Shown: in pieces, positions 1-5,643 of the stretch
Layout: each line of letters begins with the position of its first letter
Numbering within the stretch: the stretch's first letter is position 1
Assembly (NCBI GenBank): GCA_945948775.1
Contig: CAMFCK010000064.1
Coordinates: forward strand, 1 to 6,054
Source of the DNA: an uncultured Clostridia bacterium
GTDB taxonomy: Bacteria > Bacillota > Clostridia > UBA1381
Direction of reading: 5' to 3'
Length of the DNA stretch: 6,054 nt
Position numbers and translations under genes: made by a program
Notes under the pieces: generated by a model
Seen by the model: only the letters and a program-made list of their open reading frames with translations
Database searches by the model: none
Told to the model about the DNA's origin: nothing

Positions 1-3
1 TTT

Positions 4-30
4 ATGTGTCGCATAGCGACAACATTTTTT
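4..30 (+). terminator. Candidate intrinsic terminator at the left edge (plus strand)
   Basis: TGTCGC (7-12) pairs with GCGACA (16-21) around an ATA loop. ATG (4-6) can extend the stem to CAT (23-25) past a bulged A. A run of six T (25-30) follows on the plus strand. As read, it would end a plus-strand gene entering from the left, convergent with the hydrogenase operon. For the hydrogenase gene (stop at 65) the same hairpin lies about 45 bases downstream, but any T-run on that side would be beyond the window edge. Confidence 0.45.
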
Positions 31-64
31 GATTATTCGGCAGTCATTATTTAAACACTCTGTA

Positions 65-1510
65 TCACTCGATTTCAGGATTTGTATTAATAAATCCGAT
101 CGCATCGGAAATCGTCTTTTCAAACGCTTCACGACCGTATTCATCGACTTCGTTTTTATCCTTTGGTCCGTGCGTCAGGCATCCTGCTCCGCCGATACAT
201 CCGTTAATACATGCCATCCCTTCAATGAAGTTATTCGGTAGCACATTTTTTGACGCGCGCATCAGCGCAATCTTGCACTGTTCAATTCCGTCACAGGCTA
301 TCGGCTTAAACTCAAAGTCCTCTGCTCCCTGCTCCTTGATTGCCTGCGCAACCGCGTCCGCCAGACCGCCGCTGCGTGCAAAAATACGTCCGAAGTAAGA
401 AGCATTATCCAGCACATCCGCTTCAAGGCTTGCCATATCAATATTCCTTGCATCAATCAGCGCCTGCAATTCCTCAAACGTAAGCGCACTATCAACATAA
501 TTCTTGACATAATCGAGCTTTATTTCCGCTTTCTTTGCGGTACACGGCCCGATAAATACAATCTTACAGTTAGGATCGGTCTGCTTTATGTACTTCGCAA
601 TGGCTGCCATCGGTGAAAGATTATGTGAAATCTTATCTGCCATATCCGGGAAGAATTTCTTTACATAATCCACAAATGCCGGGCAGCATGAGGACGTCAG
701 AAAGCCCTTTTCCATAAGCTCTCTGCTTTCGGACATTGATACCATATCCGCACCGAGCGCCGCCTCGACCACCGTATAAAAGCCAAGCTCCTTCAGCGCA
801 GTTATCACCTGCCCGACCTTGACATGCCGGAACTGACTTGCTATTGACGGCGCAACAACAGCATAAAGCTTATATGCCTTATTATTATCACTCTTTTTAA
901 GCAAATCCACAACATCAAGCATATAGGATTTATCCATAATCGCACCGAACGGGCACTGATAAACGCACGCCCCGCAGGAAATACATTTATCGTTATTTAT
1001 CTTCGCAGCCTTAGACTCTCCCATGCTTATCGCATTTATTTTGCATGCGCGCTCGCAAGGGCGCCTGTGATTCATTATCGCGCTGTAGGGACACTCTTTC
1101 GCGCACATTCCGCACTCCACGCATTTTGACTTATCAATATGCGCCTTCTGATTTTCGTCAAACGTAATCGCTCCGCGCTTGCAGGAATCCTCACAGCGAT
1201 GAGCTATACAGCCGCGGCATGCGTCGGTTACAACATAGCCGCTGACAGGGCACTCATCACATGCGATTTCCAGTACCTCAATAACATTCGGATTGCTTTT
1301 ATCGCCGCCGGCAGCCATGCGTATACGTTCGTTTACTATTGCGCGCTCCTTGTAAATGCAGCAGCGCATAGTGGGCTTATCGCCCTTGACTATTATCTTT
1401 GCTATATCGTTATAGCTTGTTAAAAGGTCATCCGCAAAGGCATGCCTTGCCACCTCCCGCAGGACTTTATATTTTAGATACTGAACCTGCGTATCAAACT
1501 TTTTTACCAT
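65..1510 (-). CDS. Monomeric [FeFe]-hydrogenase, group B type (HydA2-like)
   Basis: Predicted cytosolic iron-only hydrogenase of 481 aa that reduces protons to H2 (or the reverse), probably with reduced ferredoxin. Residues 1-80 form an N-terminal region with a CCIYKER motif at 50-56. Residues 84-186 are cysteine-rich: C84/C87, C98/C101/C106/C110, then two classic CxxCxxCxxxC motifs at C130-C140 and C176-C186. The H-cluster domain spans about 215-445. Its motifs are L1 TSSCCPAF (C275 proton-transfer position, C276 ligand), L2 IGPCTAKKAE (C323 ligand) and L3 GMACINGCIGGAGC (C434, C438 ligands), so all four H-cluster ligands are present. Gly replaces the Met found before P-C in CpI-type enzymes, as is common outside group A. 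The start follows AAAGGAACAGG, 33 bases after the phosphatase stop, making this the last gene of the operon. No HydB/HydC bifurcating partners are seen. The group B call rests on motif style and remembered family architecture. It resembles HydA2 of Ruminococcus albus, but orthology was not tested. Confidence 0.93.
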   Translation of the reverse strand: MVKKFDTQVQYLKYKVLREVARHAFADDLLTSYNDIAKIIVKGDKPTMRCCIYKERAIVNERIRMAAGGDKSNPNVIEVLEIACDECPVSGYVVTDACRGCIAHRCEDSCKRGAITFDENQKAHIDKSKCVECGMCAKECPYSAIMNHRRPCERACKINAISMGESKAAKINNDKCISCGACVYQCPFGAIMDKSYMLDVVDLLKKSDNNKAYKLYAVVAPSIASQFRHVKVGQVITALKELGFYTVVEAALGADMVSMSESRELMEKGFLTSSCCPAFVDYVKKFFPDMADKISHNLSPMAAIAKYIKQTDPNCKIVFIGPCTAKKAEIKLDYVKNYVDSALTFEELQALIDARNIDMASLEADVLDNASYFGRIFARSGGLADAVAQAIKEQGAEDFEFKPIACDGIEQCKIALMRASKNVLPNNFIEGMACINGCIGGAGCLTHGPKDKNEVDEYGREAFEKTISDAIGFINTNPEIE

Positions 1511-1543
1511 TGGTACAACCTGTTCCTTTCGTTCAATTTACTG

Positions 1544-2716
1544 TTAAAAATAACTCACATTAATATTTTTTCCCATTATTTTCAAGCACTGCGCAAGCTG
1601 CTCGACAATGTTCATTTTGATATTGAAGGTTATCGGAAGGTTCGGGTTCTGATGCGCCGGATTGATCGCTCGTCCGATATAGAAATTGATGTCCGTAGCC
1701 TCGGTAAAAAGCATTCTTGCAATCTGCGAGGCACCGTCCTTCTTCTTCCGCCACTCGTCATAGCGCTCGTTTTTATCCACATAATCCTTTGCGTATTCTA
1801 AAACCCTGCTCATCGTGATGACACCCTCGGTCACAAGATCAACGCCCTCTATTTTGGATGTAGGCGGTATTTCCGGATCAAAGTAGGTAAGCTCGGTCTG
1901 CATCGGCTTTCCCAGATATTCCGCCGCCAGCGAAGACGTGGTGCCGCCGCAGACAATTTTTCGTCCTTTATTTGAAAACGCGGCGTTCATCATCTTGTTA
2001 ACATCCTTAGGATCGGCAGGCGGTCCCATGATAAGCGACAGCGGCTTGCGCTTTCTCAGCTTGACCGTTGCCACAGTTGTATCATCGCCCGGCTTCTGAC
2101 CGTACAGTAAATCACACTGTTCCAGAAGAAGCGAAGTTATTATGGTTGCTGTCTGGTTACGGTCATAGCACGCCTCGGCAAAAGCCTCTATATTCTCGCG
2201 CTGCCAGCCGTAATTTAAAACCTGCTCTACGCCTGCATATATCGCGCCGTCGCTCATAGCGATGAAAACGTCATCGCATTGCAGCTTTATCCTGCTTTCA
2301 TATATCTTTTTATTCTCGATTATCTTTTCCGTTTTCGGATAATCATAGCTTTTTCCGTCGCGCAGCATTATCACCATCGGATTATCATACTGTATTATTT
2401 CCGCTTCTTCATTATCGGTTATTTTTATTATGGTAAAGGTCGAATACGCCACTGCGCGCTTTGAGCATACCGGAAGAGTTGCGGCAATGGTGGTAACGCA
2501 GTCTTCAACGCTGATATGCTCCGCCATCATTGTAGAAAGGATGGTAGTCGTCAGGGTGGAAAGAATATTTGCTTTCACTCCGCTGCCAAGTCCGTCCGCA
2601 AGTACCAAAATAAAGTCCCCGTCCTCCGATTTCGTAACCGCCACCATGTCGCCGCAAAGCTGCTCTCCGTACTTTATCAGGCTCCGGTATCCGACATCCA
2701 GGCATAAATCATTCAT
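1544..2716 (-). CDS. SpoIIE/PP2C-family serine/threonine phosphatase with extra C-terminal domain
   Basis: Predicted cytosolic metal-dependent (PPM) protein phosphatase of 390 aa. The phosphatase domain covers about residues 1-220. The metal-binding aspartates are all visible: CGD (D23), LADGLGSG (D41, G42), MSDG (D156) and GDDTTV (D211, D212). It is therefore probably active. Residues 225-390 form a second domain with CGGTTSS (256-262), EGVDLVTEGV (290-299) and a charged helix near 305-328. I do not recognise this domain. The start codon lies inside the end of hydS (8-base overlap), with AAGGAG (2727-2732) ten bases upstream, so translation is probably coupled to hydS. Families like this occur beside phosphatase-linked sensory hydrogenases (group C3), so it is the likely output of HydS. 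Its phosphoprotein substrate is not in the window. No transmembrane segment is evident, unlike sporulation SpoIIE itself, so the symbol spoIIE is not applied. Confidence 0.88.
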   Translation of the reverse strand: MNDLCLDVGYRSLIKYGEQLCGDMVAVTKSEDGDFILVLADGLGSGVKANILSTLTTTILSTMMAEHISVEDCVTTIAATLPVCSKRAVAYSTFTIIKITDNEEAEIIQYDNPMVIMLRDGKSYDYPKTEKIIENKKIYESRIKLQCDDVFIAMSDGAIYAGVEQVLNYGWQRENIEAFAEACYDRNQTATIITSLLLEQCDLLYGQKPGDDTTVATVKLRKRKPLSLIMGPPADPKDVNKMMNAAFSNKGRKIVCGGTTSSLAAEYLGKPMQTELTYFDPEIPPTSKIEGVDLVTEGVITMSRVLEYAKDYVDKNERYDEWRKKKDGASQIARMLFTEATDINFYIGRAINPAHQNPNLPITFNIKMNIVEQLAQCLKIMGKNINVSYF

Positions 2717-4373
2717 CGCTCAAATTCTCCTTAAGCTTATTAAGGGCAATCTTTGTTTCCGCCGTTGTTTCGCCCAGAAGCGATGCTATTTCATGAACTA
2801 TACGCATCTGCTTTTCAACAACCTTATCGGTTATCTCTATCGCCTGCCTGCTCTGCTCGCTCTTTCTGCGTTTTGTCGTTTCAAGCTTTGTAATGTCCTT
2901 CATTATAACAATCAGGATATTATATTCCTTTTCATATATGATAGTTTCCTCAATATATTTATCATACTGCGCAAGATATTTTTCCTTGCCGTACACATTC
3001 TCGCCCGTACCGATAGCTATAAAATAGTCGCTCGGATCAGTTATGCGAACAATAGGACTGCCTATCACCTCGCGCTGACTGCGGACATTCAAAATCTGGC
3101 ACGCAGCTTTATTTATCTGCTGAATTTCAAGCTCCTCATTAAGCACGATAATACCGTTTGGCGTATTGCCGATGATTGTATCGGAAAAGCTCTCCGCTTT
3201 CTTTATCAGATACGGCAGACACATTGTAATATCCGCTTTGCCGTTTAATACCGCGATTGCCTTTTCGCGGCAGGTATTATAACCGCAGCTGCCGCAGTTA
3301 AGCTCCTGCTCAGGCGAGGTTTTGCCCATCCTTCGCAAAACATCTTCGATTGCGCTGCTGCCCGGTATCGTGCGGTTTGTATCCTTCTGAGCCATCTTCT
3401 TGTTCAGCTCACCGTCAAAGCTTACCTCAATATCAATATTATCAGCAGACTTATCAACCGCCATAAAGCCCGAAACAGTCGCTTTCCCTGCACGCTTCAT
3501 AACCGGTCCGGCAATGCAGCTTCCCTGACATGCCGACATCTCAATAAAACAATTCTTCAGCTTTCCCTGCGTTATATCCTCCAGAGCAGAAATACAGTTC
3601 TCCATTCCGTCAATGGCCATGTATGTAATATCCTCACGCTTATCCATAGAACGCAGTATTCCGCCCGATGTAGGAAAAAGCCTTGCTCTGCCTCGCATAC
3701 GGGTATCAGGCAGTTCCTCTATCACGATCCCTGCCTCATCAAGCCAGTCCGAAAGCTCCTCAAAGGTCAGAACACAGTCCACAATACCGGGATATTCCTC
3801 TGCCTCCGCCTTTTTGGAAATACACGGACCGATAAATACCGTTGCACAATCATGCTCTTTTTTCAGCTTAGCGCAATGCGCCTGCATCGGCGACATTACT
3901 TTTGCAAGATAAGCAAGCGCACCAGGATAATATTTCTGAATAAGCGTATTTACGCTATGACAGCAGGAGGATATTATGAGCGACTGCGGAGCTTCATCGC
4001 ACATGCGCTCATATTCCTTTTTTACTATAGTTGCGCCTATGGCAGTTTCCTGTACGCCGGCAAAGCCGAGCTTCTTAAGCGCGGCTTCAAGCGCATCTAT
4101 ACTTGCTCCGTCATAATTTGCAACAAAAGAAGGCGCAAGACTGACATACACCGGCTTATCTCCGGCTATAAGCTCCTTTGCGCGGTCTGTGTCGTTACGA
4201 ACCTGTTTTGCATTCTGCGGACAGGTTACAAAGCACATTCCGCACAAAACGCACTCATCGGGTATAATATGCGCCTGATGCTCTGAAAATCTGATGGACT
4301 TTACCGGGCAGTTTCGTATACACTTATAACAGTTTTTACAATTCGATTTCTTTAGTGCAAGATAATCGTTCAT
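2709..4373 (-). CDS. hydS: Sensory [FeFe]-hydrogenase with PAS domain (HydS, group C3 type)
   Basis: Predicted cytosolic H2/redox sensor of 554 aa. Domains in order: a 2[4Fe-4S] ferredoxin domain (C12/C15/C18/C22 and C41/C44/C47/C51); an H-cluster domain (about 72-290) with L1 SSCCHS (C137, C138), L2 IGPCISKKAE (C184) and a short L3 EMSACQGSCIAGP (C282, C286); an FeS domain with C360-x2-C363-x4-C368-x16-C385; a PAS domain (about 395-497); and a charged helical tail (about 498-552). All four H-cluster ligands are kept, but L1 has His instead of Pro after the cysteines, and L3 lacks the GGGQ-like tail of catalytic enzymes. An in-frame ATG at 4418 would add 15 aa and overlap the previous gene. 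I chose 4373 because GGAGGGG (4377-4383) sits directly before it and the product then starts just before the first cluster. No kinase or cyclase domain is fused, so output probably goes through the overlapping phosphatase gene. The sensory role is inferred from family architecture. Confidence 0.92.
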   Translation of the reverse strand: MNDYLALKKSNCKNCYKCIRNCPVKSIRFSEHQAHIIPDECVLCGMCFVTCPQNAKQVRNDTDRAKELIAGDKPVYVSLAPSFVANYDGASIDALEAALKKLGFAGVQETAIGATIVKKEYERMCDEAPQSLIISSCCHSVNTLIQKYYPGALAYLAKVMSPMQAHCAKLKKEHDCATVFIGPCISKKAEAEEYPGIVDCVLTFEELSDWLDEAGIVIEELPDTRMRGRARLFPTSGGILRSMDKREDITYMAIDGMENCISALEDITQGKLKNCFIEMSACQGSCIAGPVMKRAGKATVSGFMAVDKSADNIDIEVSFDGELNKKMAQKDTNRTIPGSSAIEDVLRRMGKTSPEQELNCGSCGYNTCREKAIAVLNGKADITMCLPYLIKKAESFSDTIIGNTPNGIIVLNEELEIQQINKAACQILNVRSQREVIGSPIVRITDPSDYFIAIGTGENVYGKEKYLAQYDKYIEETIIYEKEYNILIVIMKDITKLETTKRRKSEQSRQAIEITDKVVEKQMRIVHEIASLLGETTAETKIALNKLKENLSDE

Positions 4374-4376
4374 ACT

Positions 4377-4383
4377 CCCCTCC
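4377..4383 (-). promoter_or_regulatory. Ribosome binding site that decides the hydS start
   Basis: GGAGGGG on the minus strand precedes the ATG at 4373, with 5 bases between GGAGG and the start codon. This supports 4373 over the in-frame ATG at 4418, which lies within the ferredoxin gene and would add 15 residues before the first cluster. Confidence 0.8.
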
Positions 4384-4389
4384 ATATTT

Positions 4390-4629
4390 TTATATGCGAG
4401 ACATGATTTTATCCTCAAAGAACTCCTTCACCGTTTCCGGAGTTACCGAGAAAATCTCATCGCCAACCTTGACGCTTACTCCATTCTGACAGTTGCCCAT
4501 ACAAAACGCGCCGCCAAGATCAACCTTTTCTTCAAGCTTGTTTTCGGCAACAAGCGCCTGCAGGCTCTCAACAACCTCTCTTGAACCCTTCAGATGACAT
4601 GAGCTTCCGATACAGATCGTTACCTTCAT
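4390..4629 (-). CDS. Thioredoxin-like [2Fe-2S] ferredoxin (NuoE/HydC-like small protein)
   Basis: Small 79-aa iron-sulfur protein of the thioredoxin-fold ferredoxin family, seen in NuoE and in HydC of bifurcating hydrogenases. The four cluster ligands are visible: C6 and C11 (CIGSSC, C-x4-C) and C43 and C47 (CMGNC, C-x3-C). At 79 aa it is only the cluster domain, about half the length of a full NuoE/HydC subunit. It is the first gene of the four-gene block, and its stop is 16 bases upstream of the chosen hydS start. It probably passes electrons to or from HydS or the downstream hydrogenase, which is an inference from position. The start matches the usual beginning of the family, just before CIGSSC. 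Its ribosome binding site is weak: AAAGGAA ends about 12 bases before the ATG, and a better-spaced AAAGGAG belongs to an overlapping upstream ATG at 4654. Confidence 0.9.
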   Translation of the reverse strand: MKVTICIGSSCHLKGSREVVESLQALVAENKLEEKVDLGGAFCMGNCQNGVSVKVGDEIFSVTPETVKEFFEDKIMSRI

Positions 4630-4654
4630 AACTTTTTACCATTCCTTTCCGCAT
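4568..4654 (-). CDS. Possible 28-aa upstream ORF overlapping the ferredoxin gene
   Basis: On the minus strand an ATG at 4654 follows AAAGGAG with an ideal 5-base spacing. It opens a 28-codon frame (starting MRKGMVKSYE) that ends in TGA inside the ferredoxin gene, in a different frame. This ribosome binding site is stronger and better spaced than that of the ferredoxin gene 25 bases downstream. It could be a leader peptide that modulates ferredoxin translation. It could also be chance, since the same bases include a TATAAT. I recognise no similarity in the peptide. Confidence 0.25.
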   Translation of the reverse strand: MRKGMVKSYEGNDLYRKLMSSEGFKRGC

Positions 4655-4658
4655 TATA
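4653..4658 (-). promoter_or_regulatory. Possible -10 element (TATAAT) for the hydrogenase block
   Basis: On the minus strand this is an exact TATAAT, 23 bases before the ferredoxin start codon and downstream of an A-rich stretch. It would give a leader of about 17 bases containing AAAGGAA. No good -35 hexamer lies 16-18 bases upstream (the position reads ATAAGT), so the promoter is tentative. The same bases also form the spacer and start codon of a short upstream ORF, a competing explanation. Confidence 0.25.
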
Positions 4659-4684
4659 GCTCCTTTGATTTTTTTACTTATACA

Positions 4685-4722
4685 CTCATATGCAAAGCCG
4701 AAGTATCGACTTTGCATATGAG
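4685..4722. repeat. 38-base inverted repeat (large hairpin or operator)
   Basis: The arms CTCATATGCAAAG (4685-4697) and CTTTGCATATGAG (4710-4722) are perfectly complementary over 13 bp. After one C·A mismatch the stem can continue with CGA/TCG, leaving a four-base AGTA loop. On the minus strand it is followed by TGTATAAG and then a run of seven A, and on the plus strand by AAAAGTT. It therefore lacks the T-run of an intrinsic terminator in both directions. Its centre is about 75 bases upstream of the first hydrogenase-block gene. It could be a repressor or activator operator, or an RNA structure protecting the end of the upstream transcript or shaping the leader of the downstream one. Confidence 0.8.
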
Positions 4723-4760
4723 AAAAGTTACTTTATTAGTTCGTTGTTCAATAAGCTTGC

Positions 4761-4778
4761 GCCTGTCGGCGCTGCCGA
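4761..4778. repeat. Palindromic repeat unit, copy 1
   Basis: The sequence is GCCTGTCGGCGCTGCCGA. Its TCGGC-GCT-GCCGA core forms a 5-bp stem with a three-base loop. It differs from the copy at 4861-4878 at only one base, and the two copies start exactly 100 bases apart. It may be a member of a dispersed intergenic repeat family, but only two copies are visible here. Confidence 0.65.
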
Positions 4779-4860
4779 TCATGACCGACTTTGCTTTGCG
4801 CAAATGTTCTTCGCGTGAAGTCCTTTTCCTAACATATCGTATACATTCGCAGCGCGATTT

Positions 4861-4878
4861 GCCTGTCGGTGCTGCCGA
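4861..4878. repeat. Palindromic repeat unit, copy 2
   Basis: The sequence is GCCTGTCGGTGCTGCCGA, identical to the copy at 4761-4778 except for T in place of C. With the next base it forms GTCGGT-GCT-GCCGAC, a 6-bp stem with one G·T pair in a plus-strand transcript. The hairpin abuts the stop codon of the phosphotransferase gene. No T-run follows on the minus strand, so as a terminator it would have to be non-canonical. Confidence 0.65.
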
Positions 4879-5628
4879 CTATTCGTATTCTACAACGTCA
4901 ATCCAACGCATGAGGAATTCCTTTTCCTCCGGCTTTCCCTTTACAAGCTGTGACGCAGCAACTATCGGCAGCCATTTTTCAACATACTGCTTTGCCGTAT
5001 CGCTCTTTTTGCAGAATATGTCCATATATTTATCCGCAGCCACAAAATCTCCCGCAAGCCAGAACAGCAGATAAGTTCTTGCAGCGTCTGCACTGGCATT
5101 ACCCTGTGTTGCATGCGACCAGTCAAGCACATAAGCAGTACCGTCGTTGCCTATAATAATATTGCTCGGGTTAAAATCGCCGTGGCATACCTTATTATGC
5201 TTAGGCATACTCTCCAACCTTGTATGCAGCTCATATCTTGTAGTCGCGTCAAGATCAGTCTCGCTGATTTTACGCATCATCTTATCCTTCAGCTTGTTAA
5301 GCAGCGGAGCCTTTTTGCTGTGGACATTAAGCTGAATATCCACAAACAAGTTCAGATACTCGTCAAGCTTTGAGCGATCCTCTTCCATAATGCGCGCAAG
5401 AGTTTTGCCCTCAATGAAATCGGAAACAATCGCCCATTTTCCATCGATCTTGGTTACCTCTCTGATTTTGGGAATATCCAGTTCGGTTTCTTCGATTCTT
5501 GCCTGATTGAGCGCCTCGTTCAATACCGCGGCTGTGTTATAGTCCTCATTAAAAAGCTTTATTGCCATATCCGCGTCGCGGTATACGGTTTTATCGTTTC
5601 TTACCGCAATTACCCTGTCTAAATTCAT
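4879..5628 (-). CDS. APH/choline-kinase-like phosphotransferase, substrate unknown
   Basis: Predicted cytosolic small-molecule kinase of 249 aa with the aminoglycoside-phosphotransferase/choline-kinase fold. In order: the ATP-binding lysine in AIKLF (K24), a probable helix-C glutamate in LNEA (E38), the hinge VSDFIEGKTL (68-77), the catalytic loop CHGDFNPSN (H149, D151, N156), the metal-binding LDWSHA (D169) and the late motif DAARTYLL (181-188). All catalytic residues are present, so it is probably active. The start is preceded by AGGAGGTG (5634-5641) at 7-base spacing. It lies 15 bases after the adhE stop, so the two genes are probably co-transcribed. Nothing in the sequence points to antibiotic resistance. 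Related proteins are often of unknown function or act on sugars, amino sugars or choline-like alcohols. Its place between adhE and the hydrogenase block is unexplained. Confidence 0.85.
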   Translation of the reverse strand: MNLDRVIAVRNDKTVYRDADMAIKLFNEDYNTAAVLNEALNQARIEETELDIPKIREVTKIDGKWAIVSDFIEGKTLARIMEEDRSKLDEYLNLFVDIQLNVHSKKAPLLNKLKDKMMRKISETDLDATTRYELHTRLESMPKHNKVCHGDFNPSNIIIGNDGTAYVLDWSHATQGNASADAARTYLLFWLAGDFVAADKYMDIFCKKSDTAKQYVEKWLPIVAASQLVKGKPEEKEFLMRWIDVVEYE

Positions 5629-5633
5629 TGTAA

Positions 5634-5641
5634 CACCTCCT
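5634..5641 (-). promoter_or_regulatory. Strong ribosome binding site of the phosphotransferase gene
   Basis: AGGAGGTG on the minus strand is a near-perfect Shine-Dalgarno match with 7 bases to the ATG at 5628. It fixes the start of the phosphotransferase gene and lies in the short gap after the adhE stop. Confidence 0.85.
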
Positions 5642-5643
5642 GA

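Larger units (their letters stand above)
4630..4878. other. Hairpin-rich intergenic region upstream of the hydrogenase block
   Basis: These 249 bases separate the phosphotransferase gene from the ferredoxin gene and must hold any promoter private to the hydrogenase block. I see no convincing long ORF here on either strand. Instead it holds two near-identical 18-base palindromic motifs, a perfect 10-base palindrome TTTGCGCAAA near 4796-4805, a large hairpin at 4685-4722, and a 9-base direct repeat CGACTTTGC (4707-4715 and 4786-4794). No hairpin here is followed by a T-run in the direction of transcription. Read-through from adhE into the hydrogenase genes is therefore possible. Confidence 0.7.

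Noticed and set aside
78..97. Inverted repeat GGATTT...AAATCC near the end of the hydrogenase gene
   Set aside because: It is only 6 bp, lies within codons for the conserved-looking C-terminus, has no T-run, and is AT-rich enough to arise by chance.
2430..3248. 272-codon open frame on the plus strand
   Set aside because: It lies wholly opposite the phosphatase and hydS genes, whose proteins carry clear family motifs. Its own translation shows no recognisable domain. It is an antisense shadow.
3852..4286. 144-codon open frame on the plus strand
   Set aside because: It is antisense to the ferredoxin and H-cluster part of hydS, has no recognisable motif, and its cysteines reflect no known pattern.
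4374..4418. Upstream in-frame ATG for hydS at 4418 (15 extra residues)
   Set aside because: It lies inside the ferredoxin gene without a good ribosome binding site. The ATG at 4373 has GGAGGGG at proper spacing.
4685..4722. Large hairpin as a standard intrinsic terminator of the phosphotransferase gene
   Set aside because: The bases after the stem are TGTATAAGTAAAAAAA on the minus strand and AAAAGTTACTTT on the plus strand, so there is no T-run in either direction.
4630..4878. CRISPR array from the repeated palindromes
   Set aside because: There are only two copies of an 18-base unit with an 82-base interval, no regular spacers and no cas genes.
4879..5628. Aminoglycoside resistance gene
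   Set aside because: The fold motifs are shared by many small-molecule kinases. The gene sits in a fermentation operon with no mobile elements, and no resistance-specific signature is visible.
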